Notes under the pieces: model-generated
The model's database searches: none
What the model was told of the DNA's origin: nothing
The model's input: only the letters and a program-made list of their open reading frames with translations
Assembly (NCBI GenBank): GCA_003344405.1
Contig: NOWV01000159.1
Location: forward strand, 1 to 64,000
Direction: 5' to 3'
From: Trichoplax sp. H2
Taxonomy: Eukaryota; Placozoa; Uniplacotomia; Trichoplacea
DNA length: 64,000 nucleotides
Part shown: positions 1 through 10,918 of the stretch, piece by piece
Layout: each line of letters starts with the position of its first letter
Numbering within the stretch: the stretch's first letter is position 1
Made by a program: the position numbers and the translations under genes

Positions 1-318
1 GTACAGTACTTTACTGTAATAATCAGTCATTCGAGAGTTGAGGCGTTGAAATATTTCACTGTCAGTAAGTAATCTGAAACATCTAGTACCATGTCAATAT
101 GATCTACAATTAAAGGATGAGATTTGCAAAGGTGTTCATTTCGTGGGTCTTTCCACTATACTTGTAGTAAAGCTTTCCGACATGAAACACTATTAGAAAG
201 TAGTAGAATGACATATTTTTTATAAGTTACATATAAAAAATATACGCCACATACAGTACAGCATATAGCATAATTATTATTATTATTTATTATTAATTAT
301 AAATCATACATACGAAAG
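1..318. other. AT-rich sequence without a recognised gene
   Basis: No exon with convincing splice sites or protein similarity is visible. The last 80 bases are almost pure A/T and lie directly before the small ORF at 319, so this may be its promoter and 5' UTR. Confidence 0.4.
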
Positions 319-558
319 ATGAGAATCATCATAGAACGGCGATTTAAGAAATCCGTTGCTCGTCACACTGTTGAGATGCAAATGGGTGATGATATCCTTC
401 AGATGAAACAAAAATATGCAGAAGAAACTGGTATTGACTTGCTAACTATAAATGGTTATTACGGTTTGTACGATGAAAATGATAACCTGCTATGCGACGA
501 GATGTCGGCAACTAATTTCGAAGATGATACGGTGGTCTATCTACTATATCAAGGTTAG
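319..558 (+). CDS. Small ubiquitin-like protein, single exon (putative)
   Basis: An intact 79-codon ORF starting at ATG 319. Its shape matches the ubiquitin fold: a basic beta strand (MRIIIERRF), a second strand (HTVEMQMGD), a helix (ILQMKQKYAEETGI), the equivalent of the ubiquitin loop and strands (YGLYDENDNLLCDE), and a closing strand (DTVVYLLYQG). It is about the length of ubiquitin (76). It ends in a single Gly rather than the Gly-Gly needed for conjugation, so it would more likely be a non-conjugated UBL, or it could be a chance ORF. The high content of acidic and basic residues and the conserved hydrophobic spacing favour a real gene. I cannot name an orthologue. The next gene on the same strand is the ENTPD-like gene. 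Confidence 0.45.
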   Translation: MRIIIERRFKKSVARHTVEMQMGDDILQMKQKYAEETGIDLLTINGYYGLYDENDNLLCDEMSATNFEDDTVVYLLYQG

Positions 559-1945
559 AAGCCACAATATAATATGAACTCCATACATACTGTATTACGA
601 AATACGAGTCTACCCGTATAATCTAATCTAATATATCGTGACTTTTTTAAAACGATCATCACATACTGTACTACTGATTATGATAGGCGTACATGAATGA
701 ACACTACTAATAATTATAAGATAATCAATCTGCCTGGCGAAGCGTCCCGGCAGGCCAAAGCTAGCTTGTTAAATTACATTAGTTGTTGTTGCAGCGAGAT
801 ACTGTATTCATGTTTGTATTTGTATACCTACGTCAGTACACCTGTACAGTATACGCGTGTTTCAGGTACAATATACTACTGTACAGTAAACAATAAACAT
901 CGCGGATCAATTCGAATATAAGCGGTTTAGTCGAATTGATCCAGCAACGCGTTACAATTTGACAGTTTAGTTAGTATTTTGGATCAAATCTATAGTATTT
1001 CAACTACTGCAAATCTTGCTAAATCATTGTAGTAAAATAAAATAAAAATTGTACTGTATGTACGGTACACTACAGAGTATACAGTACAGTACAGTATATC
1101 GCTTATTACTGTAGGAACTTCACTTTTGCAGTACGTCGTATGGATTTATGTGATCTATCAGCAGATGAAGGATATTTTTTCCCTTTCTCTATGGATCTTA
1201 TGAGGCATAAGAGTGAGACTTCGAAGCGTATTACTGTATTAATTAATTGAAAGAAAAGAAATCGATTTTATCGTGATTGTAAATAAAGTCAAAGTATAGA
1301 AAGTGTAATACAGTCATGTGTAAAAGCTTTGAATATGCCAACTACTGTACAAATTACTGGTTCTTTTTACTCTGCTAAAACTTTAAGTATGTACTCGTAC
1401 AGTACCATTAGGGTAATATGGCTAATTATATCAATTAATTAATTAATACCAGTAAATTACCCGTTTAAATGAACTGGAATATAATCTACACAAAGCAATA
1501 AATTAAAAGAAATTTACAACTAGATTATCTTAATATACGGTATACGGTTCCTACCTAGATAGGTAGATTGGTATCACAATTGGTATTTTGCTCATACGGT
1601 ATAATGCTCAAATTCTCTCCAGTATTAGCGCGAGACATTTGAACACTTGGATCAAGTGTATTAGACATTGATATAGTATAAGAATTTGCAAGGTCCGTCC
1701 AATGCACTTAATCCGAACACTTTTTGCAGTCAATATTTAATCATTGAAAAGTACAGCAACGTTTCTTATTGATTACAACATTTTATTGCTATTTTGTAAC
1801 ATCGCTGCTAGTTTTGGAGCGATGATGAATTTGATGATTCAACGCTTAATGTCGGCTAATGGATATTATATTGCTGCTACTCGCCAATTCGCCAAATAAT
1901 TTAATAATTAATTTGAAATTCATCCGATACCAGCTAAGACTACAG
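559..1945. other. Intergenic sequence upstream of the ENTPD-like gene
   Basis: No supported coding exon. It contains a CAGTA/TACTG cluster at about 1051-1099 (tandem ACAGTACAGTACAGTA next to GTACTGTATGTACGGTAC), comparable to clusters found in the promoters of other genes here. The true first exon of the ENTPD-like gene probably lies in this interval, but I could not fix it. A 25-codon ORF beginning at about 1822 is possible and has no distinctive feature. Confidence 0.4.
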
Positions 1946-4900
1946 CAGGTATTTATGATCATTTTCCGTCAAATATAGGAAAGGGATTTCAGCCAACAAA
2001 GAAAACGTGTTTGTGTCTGGCTTTAATACTTGGAATCTTAGGAATAATTGGAATTATCACGTTTTCCGTTTTGCATCAGAGAAAGATTGCTGTCATACCA
2101 CGGCAGGTAGAATTTGCAATTTCTTTTTCTGTTAATCTGCTTTCGAAATTTAATGCGTTCAATTGTGTAGGTGAGTAGCGTTATGTTTGAGTTTTTACCG
2201 TAAAAATGGATTCGCTAACTTAATGAGTACTGTACAGCATTGTATTTGGAATTACATCTGATGGTGTAATACTTGATGTAAGTCATAATATCTGGTATCT
2301 ATGTTGAGTGTATACGTGTACAGTACTGTACTGTACATACTGTACATGTAGGACAAGCCAATGCTGAACATTGCTGAGTTAGTAATTAAGAGTGATTAAA
2401 TGGTCACTAATGTTTTTGTCATTTCTGTAGTTTGGTGTTGTAATCGATGCCGGCTCGACGCACACTCAAGCCAATCTGTATTCATGGCCTGCTTTGAAAA
2501 TCAATTGTACTGGTGTTATTTCTCGACTAGCATCTATAAAATGCGCAGGTATAATCATATATGTTATTAGTAGCCTTGATAATTTGAGTTATGCGCTAGT
2601 CTTGTCTGCAATTTTTAAGTTCATTTTGTATGATTCTCACGTACAGGCGTTAACTAGATATATTGTTGTATCATTAATAGATGCATGTGTAGAACAGAAA
2701 ATTTATACCATTTACTTGAAACCTTGTTACAACTCTTTGCAAATATATTTACGACACGCTTACACTAACTTTGCATTCAATCTTTTACGACTACGGAATG
2801 CAGATACAGTATCGTGTCACCTAGAGTCTATTTTCGTGTTTACTAGTACCATATTGTATGCCTACAATTCCATATCAAGTTCCATCTGTAATTTATCTCT
2901 TCATTAAGCAGCAGAAGGTGATCATGGGAGCGTACTGATAGTATGAATGATGTCTCCTCTTAGGGTCCGGAATTGCGGATTATGGTAGTCATCCTGGCGA
3001 TTTAGTAATGCCGCTGTTGTCTTGCATATCAAAGGCGATAACTCCATTGGTGCCTATAGACGAGAGATCGGAAACTGAGTTATTTTTAGGCGCTACCGCT
3101 GGGATGAGGCTTCTACAGTAATTATCTCTAATAATTCTAATGTCATATGGAAACTAGTGTCTTGGATGAAAACATAATCATTGCTACAAATTATATAATT
3201 ATTTATGCTTCCTTGCGCGAAATTCGGAATTTACATTTACAGACTATGAACTATGAAAGATTGCCAAAAAAACAATTACTCTAGTAGCTACGGTATTATA
3301 GTGATAAATGCACAATATAGGGTACGATTGTACTGCTACTAGAAAGTGAAAGACAAGTTATAGGCGCTGTCAAAGTCTATAGTACGTACTGAACGATTAT
3401 CTAATGGAATATTTACCGTATATTCAATAGAGCGGTGAACAGATCGCAAGCAGAAGCAATTTTACATTCGATTAGAAACGTATTTCAGAAGCTCCCGTTT
3501 AAGACATCAAATGAAAGTGTAAAGATAATTACTGGGGAAAAGGAAGGAGCTTTTGCTTGGATTGCTATTAATTACATTACTGGTGTGATCCATTCCAGGG
3601 AGGTAGTAGATGAAAATTTATTAGTCGATTTTATTATTCGCTTTGCTATCATTGCTTTAGTAACTATGCAGTATCACGAGGCACAAAGGGGTGTAAATAC
3701 TGGCTTGAACATAGGTAAAATGATAATTTTATTATGTTTTTTAAGAGCTTTCCGGTAACCTATCTGGATACAAAAACTAACCACGAAACTTACGGAGCTT
3801 TAGATATGGGAGGAGCTTCGACGCAGATATCCTTTAGTCCTAAGTCTGCAGTTACTCTGCATCCTAAGTATGAAAATAATTTTCATTTGTTTGGAACGAA
3901 GTATAGAGTTTATTCACATAGTTTCCTGTGTTACGGCATCAATGAAATCACAAGAAGATATTTAGCAAGCTTGGCGTCTGTAAGTGTTATATGAAAGTAC
4001 TAACAGGGCTATAATATACAGGTTATTACGATAGCACGCTTATTTATTGCCATTGGCTTACACTCGGATCTCTTTGTATTTTAGAATTCTTCAAGTCTGA
4101 ATATGGTCGTAGATCCTTGTGCGCCGAATGGAGCAGTTTTTAATAGAACCATTTACTACTTATATAAGGCACCATGCAGCCTTGGTTTAGTCAGTCAAAC
4201 TAACTTGAATAATGAAATTATTGTTTCAGGTGTAACTAATATGCCTGTTAACATTACGTTTTACGGAGATTTTAACGCAAAAAAATGCCAAATGCAAGTC
4301 AAAAACCTCTTTAATAAAACAGAATGTGATGATTCGTGCTCATTTAATGGAGTTTTTCAACCCGCTCTCCACGGAAAATATGCTGTAAGTTGCATATGCA
4401 AGAAATAGCATAATTATATCTGGTACATTAGCTACTAAGCAGTTAATTAAATGCATAGATCTCCGATATAAGGCTTTCATTGCTAGATGATACTTTATCA
4501 ATACTTTTCAGGCATCATCTTACTTTTATTACGATGTAAAATTTTTAAACCTTACCACGACCGATGGTAATATTTCAATGACGGCTTTTAAGAACTCAGT
4601 AAAGCGCTTATGTTCACTTTCGTGGTCGCAGGTATGAAAATATAAGAATTTCTTTATTTGTCGTAATTCTACTCATATTCTTACTATTGGTTTCTTACAG
4701 ATTGTATATATAACATCGGCGAATAAATCGGAACTCCCTGTGTACTGTTTTAGGTTACATTATATACTTACTATTCTCCAGTATGGGTACGGATTCAATC
4801 AGAGAATGTGGAAACAGTTACTATTTCTTAAAAAAGTAATTATATGATTCAACTATAAAGTGAATACTTTATTTACCTGCGCTTGATCTCAGATTATTAA

Positions 4901-5163
4901 GAAGACACGCTACATTTTAATTTTAATAGGTTAACGGCTCTGATTTAAGCTGGCCAATGGGATATATGCTCGATAGAACCAACTATATCCCACAAAAAGC
5001 TACCTACTTCACTTCTGAATTTGGAGGGTCTGGCTTTATAATTGCCCTTTTGCTGTGCATTTTACTTATTCTTCTTGGAATAAGTTTTGTTATATTTGTG
5101 TTATCTATTAAGAATACGCCACGAAGACGTTATAACTTACTGAGTTCTTATGGATCAATTTAG
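1946..5163 (+). CDS. ENTPD: Ecto-nucleoside triphosphate diphosphohydrolase (CD39/ENTPD1-2-3-8 type), first Met unresolved
   Basis: A membrane ecto-enzyme that hydrolyses extracellular ATP/ADP to AMP. Exons: ?-2106, 2431-2548, 2964-3117, 3431-3602, 3746-3979, 4085-4384, 4512-4631, 4701-4835, 4930-5163; all junction phases agree, giving 489 codons from 2431 on plus about 54 before. The first exon encodes a transmembrane helix (CLCLALILGILGIIGIITF). Then come the apyrase conserved regions: ACR1 as VVIDAGSTHTQ (family form DAGSSHT), ACR2 LFLGATAGMRLL, ACR3 EGAFAWIAINYITG, ACR4 ALDMGGASTQISF, and ACR5-like YILTILQYGYGF with GYMLDRTNYIP. Conserved Cys residues occur in the middle exons. A second transmembrane helix (GFIIALLLCILLILLGISF) and a short basic cytoplasmic tail follow. 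Two membrane spans place it with the cell-surface rather than the secreted ENTPDs. The initiator Met is not in frame in the first recognised exon, so a short upstream exon is likely. Intron 1 carries a CAGTA palindrome cluster (2317-2349). Confidence 0.9.
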
Positions 5164-7862
5164 TATTTTAGAACTATATAACCTAGATTTATGCTGTAGA
5201 TTTCCTAAAAGTATGATTACTAATGGATGGACTGATGTTTCGTCCTTTCTTTATCGTTTTGCAATTCTTATGATGGCGCTAGCGATAATGTACATTGCAA
5301 TAATGATGCTAATGTAGTGATAAAAATCGTTTGTATAAATAGTTTAAATATGTTTGATGACTTTGAAATCATGCCTTTTAAGTTTTATTGTAGCAAGATA
5401 GATTTACTTTGTCTGTTGGCTTCTAGTACATTTTATTATTTATGATCTACTATGACAAGTATCAACGCTCTATTCTGACACATTCCTGTAGCTGCATACT
5501 ATACAATGCATAGCTACTATCTGAAAATAATTACTATGCTGAAAATGACTTCATTAAAACTAAATACCTCTTCTCATGTTGTGTGCATATTCTGAGACAT
5601 TCAGTATATAAATACGTGTATATGTTGGTACATAGTATGATGATGTGTCATATAGCGAATGGTCCAGTATGCAATAATTCATAATATTAAAAAAGGAATG
5701 ACAGTAGAGAGATGTGTGCCACATGCTGGTGCTAGGGACTACCAATAAGAAGGAGGTGGGACAGGAAACGGCCTTCAGAACAAAATAATGTGGAGGTTTA
5801 TCACTTTTTTGATCATTCTGCTGTACCGTACCAATGAAACCGTATACCATACAGCATAAAACCAACTTAGCAGGCTAATAGCGGCTAATTTGGATATTAA
5901 TCAAAGACAGTATAGTTCACCGTTGAAGACGTGTGATACGGTTGAAATGGCCAGTAAAATAATTAATTAATCAGCCTTCACGTTATTATTATAGTAAACG
6001 GCCGTTTCCTGTCTTATTCCGTCTCTTTCTTTTTAGTAGTCCTTGCTGGTGTACAGAACTGTGGTTATCATTGAGATATACAAGCGCAGTGTCTACAGTA
6101 TAATGATAATCACATCCTAAATTCATACCTGGGAATATTTCTTAGGCCAGATTTCGAAGTAAAAGATTGGTATATCACTGAACGCAAGTGAATAGTAGGG
6201 TACACTTGACGCTTATTGATATTATGATTCACGCATGCATACAAGTATCAGACAGATGCAATCATAGTTCAGTTATTGTAGTGTACTGTGATATAACTAG
6301 ATTAATTGTTGTGTGATAATAACGAGCGCTGATTTAATACGATAATATCTGATCGGTGTTTTTTATTAACTTCCATGGTGTCAGAGGTTAAATTGCTAGC
6401 ATGACAGTCACCGAGTAAGCCAGCTTGACTTTTTTGCAACTTTGTGCATGCTGAACCGGCCTACTATACTGTACATTATACATGCATCGATGGTAAAAAG
6501 AGACTGTGTACGTACAGAGATCTAAAGTTATAGACGATACACTGTAGGAGTCCCGCTGAGTACTCTACCGCTACTGTGAAGTTTACTGTACTGCCGCATT
6601 GCTGCGAATAGTGTAAAGTGGAAGTAAATAGCGGCTTACTGCGTCGCAATGTGAATGTAACATAGACGAGTGTACAATGAACTGCTACAATAATTCGATG
6701 TGAGTTATATCGGTTAAAGACAATCAGTTACTCATACAAATACGCCTATAAATAAATACCATATTTTAAGCGTACAATAAATATTAGGCACTGCCGGCAA
6801 CACGGCAAATTACATTGCTCGTCTTTTTCAAAGGCCAGGTAGGAAATGATTAACGTCATATTTTGCTAATAATCGTATTCGAGAAAGTTTGTAGTTGGAT
6901 TATGCTAAATATGATCTCCAAGATTACGTTTTTACCACCGTTTTGTATTAACATTAAGAGATAATTTTAAAGTCTCTTAAATCGATTACAGATACTAACC
7001 GTATTGAAGGTGAATATTAGCAGATCATAGATTTCAAAGCTATTATATACGCGTATTCAGCCATTTTCGTTTAAGTAACTAGGAACGAGATAGTGCCCTC
7101 GTATCAGATTTTATAGTTAACGAATGCCATTCGAAATTTTTTTACATCTTTTACTACAAAATATGCAGTATTATATATTTTCGCTATTAATATATTTAAT
7201 TCCCATGAAATCTTACTAAGTTGCCATATTATTGTCAGATATCAATACACTGTTGTACGTGTATTTACAATTTTCTATTTATACTGTGGATAACATACAA
7301 TGAATAACAGATACGAGTATAGCACACATTTTAATTATCGAGCGCTCCTGATACCATAGTTTATTCATTATCATAAGCAGAGGCAAGGTTGCAATGCGTG
7401 AAAGCAAGGGCTACTTTCTAATCAATCATAAAAATCGCGATAACTCTTGGCATCAGGAGTTCTGGCACGCAATGGAGTACAATAGCAAGAATTACGTAGT
7501 AAAACCAAGGATTAAACATTTAGAGTTTTATAGGTTATACCAATTCATTTATGATATTAGAGTATATGATACAATATAGTACAGGAGTTCATCTTTATAT
7601 TGAGCACATGCAACGATAAAAATTGGGATGGTTACAGCTATACCTATTTAACATTATATATAGATGTATCTTTGAAAGCCAAGATGACCATACCGTATAT
7701 ATCGTTAACAGCTAACTTTAAATTAATTACATGTAATCGAGATTAGGCCTGAATAATAACAATGGACGATAAATTATCAAGGAAACTTTTAAGTAATACT
7801 CTTATGTCAAACAGACAAATGAGATCTTAGTTAGGGAGGAATTATCTCGCTATTACCTGACT
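5164..7862. other. Convergent 3' intergenic region (ENTPD / RMND5)
   Basis: 2.7 kb between two gene 3' ends. Short open frames at 5560-5865 (-) and 7394-7579 (+) have no recognisable similarity or splice context and look like chance. No repeat array or RNA gene was recognised. Confidence 0.5.
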
Positions 7863-10565
7863 TTAAAAGTGTAATTCCATGGGCTCGTCCCTACGGGTTT
7901 CTTGAGGACAGTAAGGACATTTCATCCTAATTACATTTTAAGTTTAAATTAATGAAATTGTAGTATATAAACACTTGAAAAATACGTGTAGGTGTATGAG
8001 CGATAATGAGCATATTGTAATAAACCATATAGATTAAATACTTAAAATCTCTTACTTGCTGCCAGTTAATAGCTTGTTGACAGCTTCTTTGGAAATTGCA
8101 TGTCCACAAGAAAGCCTCATGGGTGGATTCGCTTCCGTACTTCTACTTCGCATTACTGGACAAGCAAATGCCGAATGGAACCGATATTTCGGGCCCAAGT
8201 CAATCTCAATCTGTAAAAATAAAATTTTTGTTAACTATTCGCAACGAAACTAAGTATGTATTATAAAACATACAGGCAATTCATCAGCGTTCGACCAAAC
8301 ATCATGTAAGTGAGGATACTTTAATTGAGACTTGAGCATTAGAAGAGAAGTTGCAGCTAAACAACCCGCATTTAAACTGCAATTAGATAAAATTTGTATA
8401 AACAAAAATAGAAGTCAATATAGCGGATATAACTGTAGCATATTTTTCCTTTTTTGCAAATCCGTTACCAATATACAGCGTTGTGAAAACGCGATAAGAA
8501 CGTCGTAGCCAGATCATAATCTAATACCTTATAGCTAACGAGCTCTCGCATGGTAGACCCATTAGAGCACAAGCATCACTAACAATGACATCGCAAACCT
8601 CCATCCAAATATTGGGATTCAAAAACGTCGCATAGGGTGAAGTTGAAAGACGACCATTTTTACTGAATAGGAAACATGCCATCAACTTTTGTAATTCTGT
8701 AGCAGAGGATAATTTATTCATCCGTGAGAGATAGTATATTTGTTTTATGTAAGATTATCATATTAACTGTTACTGGAATAATTCACTCATAAATTAGTTG
8801 ACCTTTTTGATGTCTTTGGCTACAGCTGCTAAAATGACGAGCATATTCCAAAGCCCGGCGTTCATTATCTTGCAATAGCGATATAAATTTAATTCGATGT
8901 AACATAAACTCTAACGGGCTATTTCTAGCATCCAAGGCAGGTTTGTGTTGCACTACCCATCTGTAAATATTTACTATGTCTTACATGATATACGTATCTA
9001 CGACCTCTAAATTATCCGATGCATACGACTATATTACGGTAGAATTTAAAAATATTTAAGAAGTGATAAAATTTTACTAACTGCATTGCAGGATCTAAGT
9101 TATGGTCTCTACATGCCCGCAGGATCTGATTTAATTCCATAAAAGGCTCTAGTCTAGATTCGTCCCAATCTAATTCTGCCTCCTAGCAAAGATACAATTG
9201 TTTGAGTGGGTTATGATTCTAGATCTATATTTGTAGACATATGTCAGCACTTATACTGTATATAATTAAATAATTGATATATAATAATACATAAAATTGG
9301 TTGATTGAATGTAGAACCTTAATAAGGGTTCTACCGACATCGATACAACCAAGCCGTAGTAAATGTTCACAGATGATTTCCATTAATGCGCCTTGTTTAT
9401 TTGCGTCCACGACGTCTTCCTTGCCCAGTATATGATCATCCGTTACAAAGTTCTGTAAGAATATCTGAAGTTAGCAAACGCTTATCATTAACTTCTAATT
9501 CGAGAGTGTTGGCTACCTTAAACATTTAACTGCGATCTAGTACATTTTATTGTACATTAATATTCAAAATTTGGATATGCTGTAGTATAAGGTACAATTA
9601 CGGTATTGTATAGTGAAATTTACCTGATAAATAATTAGTAAAAATGTTTAGAAAATGCATACAAATCGATCTAGTTAGGACTGAAATTGCTTATAACTCT
9701 TTAAAGTTGCCATTGCTGATTAGAAAGTTTACTGTCCATGACTGTTTATTTTTATAAAATAGAGTCAAAGATTGGAAAGCATAGCCATCGAAATTTCTCG
9801 GGCAATACGATCACACCTTATCAATAGCCTTTCCTATTTTCGAAATACTGGAATGAAGTTCTTTATGATTACTGGAAATTTTCGATACCGTCTCCTTGAT
9901 ACGTTCTATGGTTCGCGTTAAGGACTGAATGATTGAAAACCTGGATATAGGATCTTGATCGGTCTCTACAAAGTTAAAAGTGGCATCAGAAGCAATCAAT
10001 TCTTACATATGCGTGAAATATACAAAAGAGTATGATTATACGACCATTGTACTGTATTGTTTTTTTAAACAAATTGTACATTAGGCTCAACCATTTGGGT
10101 GAGTTTGCTGATTTTTACTCAATTTCATGTTTAGTGCATCATAAAATAAGTTCTAGAAACGAAGGTCTCATGCTTAACAGCGTACAGTACACGTATGTAG
10201 AGATTGTACTGCACATTGCAATCTTTTTCATGTTACTGTACGCGTATTCGATTCATCATCCACGAAGTTAAGCCTTGCAGGTTCAATCTCTCAAAAGGAG
10301 ATATACTGTATATGGATAGTTAATTATTTCAATCAACTATGCACCGATGATCGATACCTTTTAAGGCTGTAAATTGTTGTTGTACATTAGCAACGTATTC
10401 TATTAAGCCATCAATATCTTGATGATATTGTTGATGAGCAACGTTTATTTTCGTAGCGGCTTTCTCAACCTCGTTGCTAACTGATTCTAATCCTTTCCAC
10501 TCTTTGGTACTTTTTTCTTCACAATCAGGTTTACTTTCTGTATCTGCTGACATTATGTGATCCAT
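7863..10565 (-). CDS. RMND5: RMND5 / GID2, catalytic-module subunit of the CTLH (GID) E3 ubiquitin ligase
   Basis: Exons (- strand order): 10565-10358, 9965-9817, 9452-9318, 9182-9082, 8960-8803, 8696-8528, 8376-8274, 8210-8056, 7926-7863. They sum to 1242 nt, or 413 aa; human RMND5A has 391. The N-terminal helical part contains [17 protein letters not shown], a family signature. A LisH segment follows (about residues 134-160, [20 protein letters not shown]), then CTLH/CRA helices ([34 protein letters not shown]). The C-terminal RING-like domain keeps the Cys/His pattern CPVMR..., LSCGHAIS, and KCPYCPQE, ending MELHF. In known CTLH complexes RMND5 pairs with MAEA to form the E3 core; the partner is not in this window. 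The gene starts 354 bp from FNTA in a divergent arrangement. Confidence 0.95.
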
Positions 10566-10918
10566 ACCAATTTAACGCTCGTACATTTACGTTATGCTGT
10601 AGTAGTTTATAGATAGTTAAATTAAATTGAAAGGAATCGTTGTCACTTTGCTTTACACGGCGATTGAGATTAGAAACTAGAAATTACAGTGAAGACCGAA
10701 TGCACACTCAGTAGTACGGTACTATGTTAGTACAGATACTTCACAGTACTGTACTGTACATTCAGTACAATATCTTACCGGTACGCTCTGTTACAGTGTA
10801 CAGTACAGTACAGTACAGTACAGTACTACTGTACACTGTACTATACAGTACAGTACAGTACTGTATGTTCATGCCACTTTCGTTTACTAGTTGTGTTGTA
10901 GTCAGTACGAAAATTGTA
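10566..10918. promoter_or_regulatory. Shared divergent promoter interval RMND5 / FNTA with CAGTA array
   Basis: 353 bp separates the two start codons, so regulatory elements must be shared. Positions 10743-10867 are almost entirely built of CAGTA/TACTG pentamers. There are five tandem CAGTA copies at 10801-10825, flanked by inverted TACTG copies, so the stretch is strongly self-complementary. Smaller GTACTGTAC-like copies continue into FNTA intron 1 (11118-11180). Promoter function is inferred from position. Confidence 0.6.

Noticed and set aside
697-921. 74-codon open frame after the ubiquitin-like gene
   Set aside because: No similarity, Tyr/Ser/Cys-rich translation of CAGTA-type sequence, no gene context.
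10724-10918. N-terminal extension of FNTA upstream of ATG 10919
   Set aside because: The frame is open only because the CAGTA array has no stop in it; the translation is YSTVQYSTV-type repeat and the family N terminus matches the ATG at 10919.
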